The notes: generated by a model from the sequence alone, not told the origin. 64,000 nucleotides of DNA from Lachnospiraceae bacterium (GCA_024693845.1 JAILKJ010000077.1:1-64000), one strand, 5' to 3'; positions 44,259 to 52,751 are shown, counted from the first letter of the stretch. Translations and numbers: made by a program.

Positions 44259-44387
44259 ATGAGAACAGGAATCAGAACTTGGATCAACTATACAGAAATG
44301 TGTTGCTGCATGTGCTGTCGAATGCTGTGCTCCCAGGCAAGTAACAAGGCCGGGTGCTTGGCTCGTTTGTCATGCGCCCGAATATGA
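44259..44387 (+). CDS. Cysteine-rich leader peptide (42 aa), putative attenuator sensor
   Basis: A short ORF with AAAGGAG eight bases before its ATG, starting about 42 bases after the predicted transcription start. It encodes MRTGIRTWINYTEM then CCCMCC. The eight Cys codons are at positions 15-17, 19, 20, 24, 33 and 39. Codons 15-20 contain five Cys and no other residue but one Met. The Cys run ends 12 bases before one arm of a predicted antiterminator. This is the layout of classical amino-acid leader peptides: a ribosome short of Cys-tRNA would stall on the run and alter RNA folding downstream. The operon imports sulfur amino acids, which fits. A small bioactive or metal-binding peptide is a less likely alternative. 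Confidence 0.8.
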   Translation: MRTGIRTWINYTEMCCCMCCRMLCSQASNKAGCLARLSCARI

Positions 44388-44444
44388 TGATCTGAATTAC
44401 AGATCTTTGTGAGCCTTTGCCTGGGAGATGTCCCGGGCTTTTTT
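44330..44444 (+). promoter_or_regulatory. Antiterminator/terminator pair of the Cys attenuator
   Basis: CTCCCAGGCAA (44330-44340, inside the leader ORF) is perfectly complementary over 11 bases to TTGCCTGGGAG (44417-44427). The latter overlaps the 5' arm GCCTGGG (44419-44425) of a terminator whose 3' arm is CCCGGGC (44432-44438), followed by six T. The two pairings exclude each other. A third stem, CGGGTGC with GCGCCCG (about 44351-44380), lies between. Antitermination would be favoured when a ribosome halts on the Cys run, leaving 44330-44340 free. Which structure dominates after normal translation needs folding and probing. Confidence 0.78.
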
Positions 44445-44514
44445 GTTGCCCGGAAAACCTTAGGATGAAAAACAAACCAAAAAGCAAACAAAGATTAAGA
44501 AGAGGAGAAAAATT

Positions 44515-46209
44515 ATGAAAAAGACATTTGTGAAAAAACTGATCGGAAGTATCGCGGCAGCGAGCCTGAGCATTCTGGCACTGACCGGATGCGGAAACGG
44601 CCAGTCGGCGAACAACGGTGAGAGAGAAGTGACCGCCAACGCAAACCAGGTATACAGAACACTTGATGAGATCAAAAATGACGGAACCATTAACATCGGC
44701 GTTTTTTCCGACAAAAATCCCTTTGGATATGTGGATGAGAACGGAACCTACCAGGGTTATGACGTTTACTTTGCCGAGCGGATCGGCAAGGATCTCGGTG
44801 TGAAGATCAACTATGTATCCACCGAAGCGGCAAGCAGAGTTGAGTACCTTGAGACAGGTAAGGTTGACATTGTTTTAGCAAACTTCACGGTTACCGAAGA
44901 GCGTGCGGAAAAGGTTGATTTTGCGCTTCCGTACATGAATGTGGCCCTCGGCGTTGTATCCCCTGAGGATAATGTGATCGAAAGCCTCGACCAGGTTGGC
45001 GGGGACGATCAGATCATCGTTATCTCCGGAACGACAGCAGAGACCTACCTTGAGAAGGAATACCCTGATATCAAGCTTCAGAAGTTTGATACTTATGCTA
45101 CCGCAAAGACTTCCTTCGAGAACGGAACCGGCGTGGCATGGGCAAATGATAACACCGAAGTAATAGCTTATGCACTTGAAAATGAAGGGTATGTTGTAGG
45201 TATTCCTTCACTGGGCAGCCAGGACACGATTGCACCTGCAGTATCTAAGGGCAATACCTCCCTTCTTGACTGGCTGAACGATGAGATCAAAGCTCTCGGT
45301 GAGGAGAATTTCTTCCATGCGGACTATGAAGCAACCCTGCTTGATACCTATGGTGCGGATTATGAAGACACACTGGTAGTGGAAGGCGGTGTTCCTGCCG
45401 AGACACAGGAAGCGGAAGCCGGGGCAGCTGATGCAAACGATGCTGATGCAGAGGCTCTTTCCATTCCCGAGGGAAACGGTGAGACGATCAAGATCGCAGC
45501 ATCCGCAACTCCGCATGCAGAGATCCTCGCACAGGCAGCACCGATCCTGGAAGAGCACGGTTACAAGCTTGATGTAGTGGAATTTGATGATTATGTACAG
45601 CCGAACCTCGTTGTTGAATCCGATGAATTTGATGCAAACTATTTCCAGCACGTACCTTATCTTGACAGCTTTAACGAAGAGCAGGGAACACATCTTGTCA
45701 ATGCAGGCGGTATCCACTATGAGCCCTTCGGTATCTATCCCGGCACCAAGAAGAGCCTTTCGGAAGTAGCAGACGGTGACAGTATTGCGGTACCCAACGA
45801 TACCACGAATGAAGCGAGAGCGCTGCTTCTCTTACAGGACAACGGACTTTTGACACTGAAGGATGGCGCAGGCCTTACTGCAACCGTAAATGATATTACG
45901 GAAAACCCCTACAATCTGCAGTTTGTAGAACTTGAGGCGGCACAGGTGGCAAGAGTGGTTGATGAGGTTGCATATGTAGTGCTCAACGGAAACTACGCAC
46001 TTGAGGCGGGCTATTCGGTGGGAAAGGACTCCATCGCTTATGAAGCAAGTGATTCCGTAGCGGCCAAGACCTATGTGAATATCGTCGCTGTAAAGGAAGG
46101 TAATGAAGAAAATGATAAGATCAAGGCACTTGTGGCAGTGCTCAGATCCGATGCGATCAAACAGTACATCGAAGACACCTATGACGGTGCGGTCGTATTC
46201 TTCGAGTAA
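44515..46209 (+). CDS. Fused substrate-binding lipoprotein: cystine-type (SBP_bac_3) plus MetQ-type domains
   Basis: A 564-residue lipoprotein; the lipobox is LALTGC with Cys26. Residues about 55-290 are a family 3 amino-acid receptor like TcyJ/TcyK (INIGVFSDKNPFGYVDENG, GYDVYFAERI, GKVDIVLANFTVTEERA). An Ala/Asp/Glu linker (about 290-318) leads to a second receptor (about 320-564) of the NlpA/MetQ family (KIAASATPHAEIL, DANYFQHVPYLDSF, then YEPFGIYPGTKKSL). Both are complete. The frame is continuous through the linker, so this is a true fusion. Downstream genes encode one methionine-type and one cystine-type translocator, giving each half a partner. GAGGAG precedes the ATG, and a Cys-codon attenuator lies upstream. 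Confidence 0.9.
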   Translation: MKKTFVKKLIGSIAAASLSILALTGCGNGQSANNGEREVTANANQVYRTLDEIKNDGTINIGVFSDKNPFGYVDENGTYQGYDVYFAERIGKDLGVKINYVSTEAASRVEYLETGKVDIVLANFTVTEERAEKVDFALPYMNVALGVVSPEDNVIESLDQVGGDDQIIVISGTTAETYLEKEYPDIKLQKFDTYATAKTSFENGTGVAWANDNTEVIAYALENEGYVVGIPSLGSQDTIAPAVSKGNTSLLDWLNDEIKALGEENFFHADYEATLLDTYGADYEDTLVVEGGVPAETQEAEAGAADANDADAEALSIPEGNGETIKIAASATPHAEILAQAAPILEEHGYKLDVVEFDDYVQPNLVVESDEFDANYFQHVPYLDSFNEEQGTHLVNAGGIHYEPFGIYPGTKKSLSEVADGDSIAVPNDTTNEARALLLLQDNGLLTLKDGAGLTATVNDITENPYNLQFVELEAAQVARVVDEVAYVVLNGNYALEAGYSVGKDSIAYEASDSVAAKTYVNIVAVKEGNEENDKIKALVAVLRSDAIKQYIEDTYDGAVVFFE

Positions 46210-46225
46210 ATACCTGTAAGCTGTA

Positions 46226-46252
46226 AGAGGGGGGCTGTCATGGTCCTCCTCT
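46226..46252 (+). other. Intercistronic hairpin after the receptor gene
   Basis: AGAGGGGGG (46226-46234) can pair with TCCTCCTCT (46244-46252), including two G-U pairs. Only a short T-containing tail follows. It lies in the 88-base gap before metN and probably protects or separates the receptor mRNA, which ABC operons usually express in excess over the transporter. Confidence 0.5.
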
Positions 46253-46297
46253 TTCATCCCATTATGGATAAAAAGTTTTATTTCAGGTGAGAGAATA

Positions 46298-47311
46298 ATG
46301 CAGGAAATAGAGATCAGAAATCTATCAAAACAATTTGATGTAAAGGGGCACGTTGTAGATGCACTCCGCGGCATCAGCCTTTCCATCGAAAAGGGAGATA
46401 TCTTCGGTATCATAGGTATGTCCGGCGCGGGAAAGAGTACGCTGGTACGTTCCATCAACTTCCTGGAGAAGCCGACGGATGGTCAGGTGTTTGTGGGTGG
46501 TGTCGATCTGGCCTCGCTGAGTGGAAGGGAGCTTCGAAAGAAACGCAGCGAGATCGGCATGATCTTTCAGAGCTTTAATCTGCTTGAACAGAAAAATGTG
46601 CTGGATAATGTCTGTTTTCCCCTTGAGCTGGCCGGTATCAAAAAAAAGGAAGCCAGGAAAAAGGCAAAGGAGCTTCTTGAAACGGTAAACATAGCCGATA
46701 AGGAGAAGGCATATCCGTCGCAGCTTTCCGGAGGGCAGAAGCAGAGAGTGGCCATCGCAAGGGCCTTGGCGACAAATCCGAAGATCCTGCTCTGCGATGA
46801 GGCAACAAGTGCACTGGATCCCCAGACGACGGAATCGATCCTGCGTCTTTTGAAGGAGATCAATGAAAAGCTTGATCTGACGATAGTGGTCATCACCCAT
46901 CAGATGTCGGTTGTAACGCAGATCTGTAAGAAGGTTGCCATCATTGAAGCCGGAAGTGTTGTGGAAGAGGGGCTTGTGGAGGATATCTTCGCCGCTCCGA
47001 AATCAGATGCGGCCAGGGAACTGATCCTTGAGAAAAAAGTCCGCTATACACCGGTGGAAGCCCTGCATGCCCATCGCAGGATCCGGATCGTTTTCAATGA
47101 GAATTCATCCGAGGAGCCTGTGATCGCAAATCTGATATTAAAATATCGGGTTCCTGTCAATATTCTGAAAGCAGATACGAAAAATGTGGGCGGCAAAGCC
47201 AGAGGAGAGATGATCCTGGGACTGCCGGAAGGCGAAAAGCTGCAGGAGGATATGATCGAAAGTCTACGAAAAAGCGGATTAACGGTAACGGAGGTAAGGG
47301 AAAATGTTTGA
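46298..47311 (+). CDS. metN: Methionine ABC transporter ATP-binding protein
   Basis: Powers methionine import at the cytoplasmic membrane. The 337 residues include Walker A GMSGAGKST (about 40-48), the signature LSGGQKQR (about 147), Walker B ILLCDEATSALD (about 166) and the switch His in VITHQMSV. The C-terminal ~90 residues form the NIL regulatory domain (RIVFNENSSEEPVIANLILK onward), which in MetN binds methionine and shuts transport down. It overlaps metI by eight bases. It should work with metI and the MetQ-type half of the fused receptor. The alternative of a D-methionine or other sulfur compound substrate cannot be excluded. Confidence 0.93.
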   Translation: MQEIEIRNLSKQFDVKGHVVDALRGISLSIEKGDIFGIIGMSGAGKSTLVRSINFLEKPTDGQVFVGGVDLASLSGRELRKKRSEIGMIFQSFNLLEQKNVLDNVCFPLELAGIKKKEARKKAKELLETVNIADKEKAYPSQLSGGQKQRVAIARALATNPKILLCDEATSALDPQTTESILRLLKEINEKLDLTIVVITHQMSVVTQICKKVAIIEAGSVVEEGLVEDIFAAPKSDAARELILEKKVRYTPVEALHAHRRIRIVFNENSSEEPVIANLILKYRVPVNILKADTKNVGGKARGEMILGLPEGEKLQEDMIESLRKSGLTVTEVRENV

Positions 47312-47966
47312 TGCAAAAGTTACGGAGATGATCCTGGTGGGGATCCGGGATACCTTATACATGACGGTTTTTTCCGCCTTCTTCGGCTATGTCGTTGGTC
47401 TTCCCTTTGGAATCCTTTTGTTTATCACAAGGAAGGACGGACTTCGCCCCAACCGGATCATTTACGCAGTGGGAGATTTCATCTGCAATATCATTCGAAG
47501 TGTTCCGTTTTTGATCCTGCTGATCCTGTTGATCCCTTTTACAAGGGCGGTGGTAGGAAAGAGCTACGGCTCAACGGCAACCATCGTACCCCTGGTGATC
47601 TGTGCTGCCCCCTATATTGCAAGAGTGGTGGAATCATCCTTAAATGAAGTGGATCCCGGGGTGATCGAAATGGCAAAATCCATGGGTGCAAGCACCCGGC
47701 AGATCATTTTTAAGGTGCTGCTGGTGGAAGCAAGGGTTTCGCTCTTTACGGGGGCAACCATCACAACCGGTATCCTGCTGGGCTATTCGGCTATGTCCGG
47801 AACCGTCGGGGGCGGCGGACTCGGTGATATTGCCGTCCGGTACGGATACTACAGATGGCAGACGGATATCATGATCATCACGGTGGCACTTCTGATCGTG
47901 ATTTTCCAGATCATCCAAAATGTCGGCACAAGATTTTCCATACACCTGGATCACAGAAAACGCTGA
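47304..47966 (+). CDS. metI: Methionine ABC transporter permease
   Basis: A 220-residue BPD-type permease with five or six membrane helices. It shows the family coupling segment with SMGASTRQIIFKVLLVEAR (EAA-like loop, about 128-147) that docks on MetN, and the SGTVGGGGLGDIAVRYGYYRW sequence typical of MetI. Its start overlaps the metN stop. The next permease gene begins ten bases after its own stop. It forms the methionine translocator with metN. Confidence 0.93.
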   Translation: MFDAKVTEMILVGIRDTLYMTVFSAFFGYVVGLPFGILLFITRKDGLRPNRIIYAVGDFICNIIRSVPFLILLILLIPFTRAVVGKSYGSTATIVPLVICAAPYIARVVESSLNEVDPGVIEMAKSMGASTRQIIFKVLLVEARVSLFTGATITTGILLGYSAMSGTVGGGGLGDIAVRYGYYRWQTDIMIITVALLIVIFQIIQNVGTRFSIHLDHRKR

Positions 47967-47976
47967 GGCCTTACAG

Positions 47977-48636
47977 ATGAATGCGGAAATAATCAGTTCT
48001 TATCTACCTTTATACGGCAAAGCCTTTCTTCTGACGGTACAGATCGGATGGATCGGCATCGCACTTGCTTTCCTCATCGGTGTGATCTGCGCATTTATCC
48101 TTTTTTTCAGGATCCCCGTTGCAGAGAAACTTGTGAAATGCTATGTGGAGCTGTTTAGGAATACACCCCTTCTTGTGCAGCTCTTTTTCATCTACTATGG
48201 GTTGCCGGCCATCGGGATAAAAGTCGGGGCAAAGGTCTGCGGCGCTGTCGGCCTCGGCCTTCTTGGCGGCAGTTACATGACGGAGAGTATCAGAAGCGGC
48301 CTGGAAGCGGTGCCGGTCATCCAGACGGAAAGTGCAAGATCTCTCGGCCTGAACGCAAGGCAGCTTTTTATTGCGATCATTTTACCCCAGGCTTTTACCA
48401 TCAGTGTACCCGGGATCATCGCCAATGTAATCTTTCTGTTAAAGGAGACCAGTGTCTTTTCGGCGATCAGTCTCATGGACCTGATGTTTACCGCAAAGGA
48501 TCTGATCGGTCTTTACTACAATACGACGGAGAGTTTGTTTTTGCTGGTGGTCTTTTATATTCTGATGCTGCTGCCTGTATCCATAGCCGGGTCATTTCTT
48601 GAAAAAAAGACGCGCTTTAAAATGTTCGGAGATTAA
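47977..48636 (+). CDS. Cystine-type amino acid ABC permease (TcyL/TcyM-like)
   Basis: A 219-residue permease of the HisMQ/GlnP family with about five helices. Typical segments are ELFRNTPLLVQLFFIYYGLP (the conserved R.TP..vQl motif, about 70) and the coupling loop SARSLGLNARQLFIAIILPQA (about 127). The frame extends upstream into metI, but ATG 47977 is ten bases after the metI stop with TGAGG eight bases before it. It is followed by a second permease and an ATPase, the tcyL-tcyM-tcyN arrangement of cystine importers. Substrate (cystine or another polar amino acid) is inferred from the neighbours and the Cys attenuator. Confidence 0.87.
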   Translation: MNAEIISSYLPLYGKAFLLTVQIGWIGIALAFLIGVICAFILFFRIPVAEKLVKCYVELFRNTPLLVQLFFIYYGLPAIGIKVGAKVCGAVGLGLLGGSYMTESIRSGLEAVPVIQTESARSLGLNARQLFIAIILPQAFTISVPGIIANVIFLLKETSVFSAISLMDLMFTAKDLIGLYYNTTESLFLLVVFYILMLLPVSIAGSFLEKKTRFKMFGD

Positions 48637-48639
48637 CGT

Positions 48640-49308
48640 ATGGGATTTGAAGTGATTTTCAAAGGAAAAAATCTGATCCGCCTGCTGGCAGGGCTGGGGG
48701 TTGCCATGAAGATCAGCATCATTTCTGCCCTGATCAGCATTTTGCTGGGTATCGTGCTCGGCATGCTGATGGCACTTAAAAGACCGGTGCTTGGGGCGAT
48801 CCTGCGTTTTTATCTTGAGGTGGTCCGGATCATGCCTCAGATGGTATTGCTGTTCCTTGTCTTTTTCGGTGTGACGAAGGCAACGGGAGCCAATATAACG
48901 GCTGAGACTGCGTCCGTCATCGTCTTTTCTTTCTGGGGAACGGCTGAAATGGCAGATCTTGTCAGAGGATGCCTTGCGGGTATCCCGATCATCCAGTATG
49001 AGAGCAGCAAAGCCCTTGGGCTTTCACGGCTGCAGATCTATCTGTATGTGATCATCCCCCAGATCATAAGACGTCTGATCCCCTTGTCGATCAATCTGAT
49101 CACGAGGATGATCAAAACAACCAGCCTCATCATGATGATCGGTATCGTGGAAGTCCTCAAGGTCGCCCAGCAGATCATCGAGGCAAACCGGAAAAGCGAT
49201 CCTCATGCCGCATTCGGCGTTTTTGCAGTCGTTTTTTTGCTGTACTTTATCGCTTGCTGGCCGATCAGCAGGCTTTCGAAGTATCTTGAGAAAAAATGGG
49301 AGAACTGA
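48640..49308 (+). CDS. Second cystine-type amino acid ABC permease (TcyM/TcyL-like)
   Basis: A 222-residue HisMQ/GlnP-family permease, a paralogue of the preceding gene. The motif LEVVRIMPQMVLLFLVFFGV (about 50-70) replaces the usual RNTP with RIMP. The coupling loop is SSKALGLSRLQIYLYVIIPQI. The two permeases presumably form a heterodimer. It begins three bases after the first permease stop and ends two bases before the ATPase start, indicating tight coupling. Confidence 0.87.
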   Translation: MGFEVIFKGKNLIRLLAGLGVAMKISIISALISILLGIVLGMLMALKRPVLGAILRFYLEVVRIMPQMVLLFLVFFGVTKATGANITAETASVIVFSFWGTAEMADLVRGCLAGIPIIQYESSKALGLSRLQIYLYVIIPQIIRRLIPLSINLITRMIKTTSLIMMIGIVEVLKVAQQIIEANRKSDPHAAFGVFAVVFLLYFIACWPISRLSKYLEKKWEN

Positions 49309-49310
49309 GA

Positions 49311-50042
49311 ATGGAAGAGATTTTAAGGATAGAGCATCTACAGAAACGTTTTGATGATTTTACCGTTCTGGAGGATATCAGTCTTTCCGTGAAAAAAGGC
49401 GAGGTTGTTGTCATCCTGGGGCCATCCGGCTGCGGCAAGTCAACGCTGCTCCGCTGTATAAACGGACTGGAGTCCATTGATGAGGGAAAAGTGCTTCTTG
49501 AAGGTGAGACGGTTAATCCGGGCCACGTGAACGTGCCCGCCCGTAAAAAGATCGGAATGGTTTTTCAGAGCTATGAGCTGTTCCCGCATAAAACGATCCT
49601 GGAGAATGTGATCCTGGCACCGCTTAGGGTACAAAAGAGAAGCAAAGCCGAGGCGACAGAGGAGGCTCTTTCCCTGTTGGAAAGAGTCGGGCTGGCGGTC
49701 AGAAAGGACAGCTATCCGCGTCAGCTTTCCGGCGGGCAAAAGCAAAGGGTGGCCATCGTCAGGGCTCTGATGATGCATCCTGAGATCCTCCTGTTTGATG
49801 AAGTTACCGCAGCCCTTGATCCGGAGATGGTCCGTGAAGTACTCGATGTCATCCTGGATCTGGCAAAGCAAAAGGCGACAATGCTCATTGTTACGCATGA
49901 ATTGTCCTTTGCAAAGGCCATCGCAGACAGGATCCTGTTCTTGGACGATGGTGCCATCGTTGAAGATTCGGATCCGAAAAGTTTTTTTGAAACGCCCAAA
50001 ACACAAAGGGCGCAGAGTTTTCTGCGCACCTTTGAATTTTAA
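49311..50042 (+). CDS. Polar amino acid ABC transporter ATP-binding protein (TcyN/GlnQ-like)
   Basis: A 243-residue ATPase that drives the cystine-type permeases. Walker A is GPSGCGKST (about 34-42), with the Q-loop in MVFQSYELFPHKT. The signature is LSGGQKQR (about 141) and Walker B ILLFDEVTAALDPE (about 158), with the typical DPE of polar amino acid transporters, and the switch His in VTHELSFA. ATG 49311, two bases after the upstream stop with GGGAGA before it, is a better start than ATG 49296. A GC-rich 7-bp hairpin with a weak T run (50010-50040) and a perfect 16-base palindrome (50033-50048) lie at the very end, before convergent typA. Confidence 0.9.
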   Translation: MEEILRIEHLQKRFDDFTVLEDISLSVKKGEVVVILGPSGCGKSTLLRCINGLESIDEGKVLLEGETVNPGHVNVPARKKIGMVFQSYELFPHKTILENVILAPLRVQKRSKAEATEEALSLLERVGLAVRKDSYPRQLSGGQKQRVAIVRALMMHPEILLFDEVTAALDPEMVREVLDVILDLAKQKATMLIVTHELSFAKAIADRILFLDDGAIVEDSDPKSFFETPKTQRAQSFLRTFEF

Positions 50043-50063
50043 AATTCAGTTATTCGGATATAC

Positions 50064-51899
50064 TCAGTCGTTCTTCTTGAATCCCGCGCGTTTTCTGAGC
50101 GTGGGATCCAGGATCTTCTTGCGGATGCGCAGATTGTCGGGAGTGACCTCCAGAAGCTCATCCGTATCAATGAAGTCAAGGGCCTGCTCTAAGGACAGGA
50201 TCTTCGGAGGAGAGAGGCGCAGAGCCTCATCCGAGCCGGATGCACGGGTATTGGTAAGCTGTTTCTTTTTGCAAACGTTCAGCTCGATATCCTCGGTCCT
50301 TCCCGTTTCGCCGATGACCATACCGCTGTAGACCTTAACGCCGGGGCCGATGAACAGTGTTCCGCGCTCCTGGGCGTTGTAGAGTCCGTAGGTGATGGAT
50401 TCGCCGTCCTCAAAGGCGATGAGAGAGCCTTTGGCACGATAAGCCATATCTCCCTTGTAGGGACCGTAGCCGTCAAAGCTGGTATTCATGATACCGTTAC
50501 CCTTGGTATCGGTCATAAACTCTCCGCGGTAGCCGATGAGGCCACGGGAGGGAATGGAAAACTCAAGTCTGGTATATCCGCCGGCAGCGGGCTTCATGGT
50601 CACAAGCTCGCCTTTTCTGGAAGAAAGCTTTTGGATCACATTTCCCGAAAATTCCTCAGGTACATCGATATAAGCGATTTCCATGGGTTCGGTCTTTTTA
50701 CCGTTTTCATCGGTCTTATAAAGGACCTCAGCCTTGGATACGGCGAATTCATAGCCCTCGCGGCGCATATTCTCGATCAGGACGGAAAGATGCAGCTCGC
50801 CTCTTCCGGAAACCTTGAAGGAATCCGTGCTGTCGGTCTCTTCCACGCGAAGGGATACATCCGTGTTCAGCTCCCGCATCAGACGTTCGCGCAGATGACG
50901 GCTGGTTACGAACTTGCCTTCCTGTCCCGCCAGCGGTGAATCATTGACGATGAAATGCATGGCAATGGTAGGCTCGGAGATCTTCTGGAAGGGGATGGGA
51001 GCGACATTGTCCGGGCTGCAGAGGGTATCGCCGATATGGATATCGGAGATGCCCGAGATGGCAACGATGGAACCGATGCCTGCTTCCTTAACCTCTACCT
51101 TGTTGAGTCCGTCGAACTCATAGAGCTTGGAAACCTTGACCTTGCGTTGCTTGTCGGGTTCGTGATGGTTAACGATCACAACCTCCTGGTTCACGGAGAT
51201 GGTGCCGTTGTCCACTTTTCCCACACCGATCCGGCCTACATATTCGTTGTAGTCGATGGTGCTGATCAGCACCTGGGTACCCGCCTCGGGATCACCCTCG
51301 GGAGCGGGAATGTAATCCAGGATGGTGTCAAACAGCGGTTGCATATCGGTGCCGGGGGTGTTTGCATCCAGGGAAGCCGTTCCGGTCTTTGCGGAGGCAA
51401 ACACGAAGGGGCAGTCCAGCTGGCTCTCGTCCGCCTCGAGGTCGATGAGAAGCTCCAGGATCTCATCCACAACCTCCTCGCATCTGGCCTCAGGTCTGTC
51501 GATCTTGTTGACGCAGGCGATAACGGGAAGCTTGAGTTCCAGAGCCTTTCGAAGTACGAATTTGGTCTGGGGCATTACGCCTTCAAAAGCATCCACCACA
51601 AGGATGACGCCGTTTACCATCTTCAGTACGCGCTCTACCTCTCCGCCGAAATCCGCATGCCCCGGGGTGTCGATGATGTTGATCTTGGTGTCTTTATAGG
51701 TGACGGCGGTATTCTTCGAAAGGATGGTGATACCGCGTTCTCTTTCAATATCATTGGAGTCCATCACGCGCTCGGCAACTTCCTGGTTTTCACGGAATAC
51801 GCCGCTCTGCTTTAAGAGCTCATCCACCAGGGTGGTCTTGCCGTGATCTACATGGGCGATGATGGCTACATTTCTTACATCTTCGCGAGTTGTTTTCAT
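50064..51899 (-). CDS. typA: Ribosome-associated GTPase TypA/BipA
   Basis: A translational GTPase that binds the 70S ribosome and supports 50S assembly and growth under stress. The 611 residues show G1 AHVDHGKTTL (about 16), the switch I segment RERGITI, G3 DTPGHADFGGEVERVL (about 76) and G4 NKIDRPEAR (about 132), then domain II, two EF-G-like domains and the TypA-specific C-terminal domain with RGLIGYRGEFMTDT and GMVIGE. It is the only long gene on the minus strand in this area and converges with the importer operon. Length and order are normal. Confidence 0.97.
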   Translation of the reverse strand: MKTTREDVRNVAIIAHVDHGKTTLVDELLKQSGVFRENQEVAERVMDSNDIERERGITILSKNTAVTYKDTKINIIDTPGHADFGGEVERVLKMVNGVILVVDAFEGVMPQTKFVLRKALELKLPVIACVNKIDRPEARCEEVVDEILELLIDLEADESQLDCPFVFASAKTGTASLDANTPGTDMQPLFDTILDYIPAPEGDPEAGTQVLISTIDYNEYVGRIGVGKVDNGTISVNQEVVIVNHHEPDKQRKVKVSKLYEFDGLNKVEVKEAGIGSIVAISGISDIHIGDTLCSPDNVAPIPFQKISEPTIAMHFIVNDSPLAGQEGKFVTSRHLRERLMRELNTDVSLRVEETDSTDSFKVSGRGELHLSVLIENMRREGYEFAVSKAEVLYKTDENGKKTEPMEIAYIDVPEEFSGNVIQKLSSRKGELVTMKPAAGGYTRLEFSIPSRGLIGYRGEFMTDTKGNGIMNTSFDGYGPYKGDMAYRAKGSLIAFEDGESITYGLYNAQERGTLFIGPGVKVYSGMVIGETGRTEDIELNVCKKKQLTNTRASGSDEALRLSPPKILSLEQALDFIDTDELLEVTPDNLRIRKKILDPTLRKRAGFKKND

Positions 51900-51924
51900 T
51901 TTTCTTCCTCATTTTCTTCTTATG

Positions 51925-51954
51925 TTTATACGTCCGTTTTTGCTCAACCTTCAA
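51925..51954 (-). promoter_or_regulatory. Possible sigma-A promoter of typA
   Basis: On the minus strand, TTGAAG (complement of 51949-51954), an 18-base spacer and TATAAA (complement of 51925-51930), about 25 bases upstream of the start codon. The -35 match is moderate. Confidence 0.45.
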
Positions 51955-52020
51955 TAGTCTACCACAAACCCCGGAAAATGCAAGAAATATCGGCACCGGG
52001 CCATGAAAAAGCAATCCGCC

Positions 52021-52049
52021 TTGCCGCGGGGACCGGAATAGGTTATACT
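52021..52049 (+). promoter_or_regulatory. Promoter of the esterase-like gene
   Basis: TTGCCG at 52021-52026, a 17-base spacer and TATACT at 52044-52049, about 57 bases before the ATG at 52106. Confidence 0.6.
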
Positions 52050-52105
52050 TTCGGCATTACAAGATCTGATCGGTAAGCTTAGTGAATACTGTTGGAGAAA
52101 TGACC

Positions 52106-52729
52106 ATGAAGGTGTATGAATACGGAAACAGTGATGCATCAACGATCCTGGTGCAGGCGGTGGAAAAGCACTCTCTTGCGGGATTGGAAGCACAGATGGA
52201 AACCATACGATCCATGACGGAAAAGGACTTTATGCTGCTTGCGATCTGCGTGGAGGACTGGAACAGGGATCTGTCTCCATGGGAGGCGGAGCCCGTATTC
52301 GGGAAGGAGGGCTTCGGAGGTCAGGCACCTCGGCTGCTTCAAGATATCTTATCCGTATGTAGGGATGAGAGCAAAACCTATTATATCGGCGGATACTCTC
52401 TGGCGGGGCTTTTTGCACTCTGGGCATCCTATCAGACGGATGTTTTTGACGGAGTGGCCGCCGTATCGCCCTCAGTCTGGTTTCCCGGCTTTGGGGAGTT
52501 CATGAAAAAGGGCAGGCCCGGCTGCGAGGCTGTCTACCTGAGCCTTGGCAACAGAGAGGAAAAGACGAAGAATCCGGTGATGGCGACGGTGGGAGACTGC
52601 ATCCGGGAGGGGCAGGCACTTTTGACAGAGCAGGGGATCGATGTGACTTTGGAATGGAATGAAGGGAACCATTTCCGGGATACGGATATCCGCACGGCCA
52701 AGGGGTTTGCATGGCTTTTGAACCGTTGA
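52106..52729 (+). CDS. Predicted alpha/beta-hydrolase (esterase-like)
   Basis: A 207-residue cytosolic protein with alpha/beta-hydrolase features: the nucleophile elbow GYSLAG (Ser about residue 98), a following AAVSPSVWFP strand-loop that fits the esterase D/enterochelin esterase-like group, and a late His in WNEGNHFRD as the probable catalytic base. It is short for the fold, so the cap is minimal. Several starts are possible; ATG 52106 is eight bases after GGAG, whereas ATG 52100 is too close. It has its own promoter and is followed by the lysine riboswitch region, so it is probably monocistronic. Substrate unknown. Confidence 0.75.
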   Translation: MKVYEYGNSDASTILVQAVEKHSLAGLEAQMETIRSMTEKDFMLLAICVEDWNRDLSPWEAEPVFGKEGFGGQAPRLLQDILSVCRDESKTYYIGGYSLAGLFALWASYQTDVFDGVAAVSPSVWFPGFGEFMKKGRPGCEAVYLSLGNREEKTKNPVMATVGDCIREGQALLTEQGIDVTLEWNEGNHFRDTDIRTAKGFAWLLNR

Positions 52730-52751
52730 AAGACACAGGGATTTTCCCCTG

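Noticed and set aside
44212..44515. T-box or SAM riboswitch in the leader of the import operon
   Set aside because: I find no T-box sequence (AGGGTGGNACCGCG type), no specifier-loop architecture and no S-box core. The Cys-rich ORF with overlapping hairpins explains the region better.
44465..44518. A 17-codon basic mini-ORF (MKNKPKSKQRLRRGEKL) whose stop overlaps the receptor start
   Set aside because: It lacks a good ribosome site, and its Lys/Arg content follows from the A-rich spacer before the receptor. Translational coupling is possible but unsupported.
50010..50048. Strong terminator between the TcyN-like gene and typA
   Set aside because: A 7-bp GC hairpin and a 16-base AT palindrome are present, but the T tract is interrupted. 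Termination is likely weak, so no terminator feature was listed.
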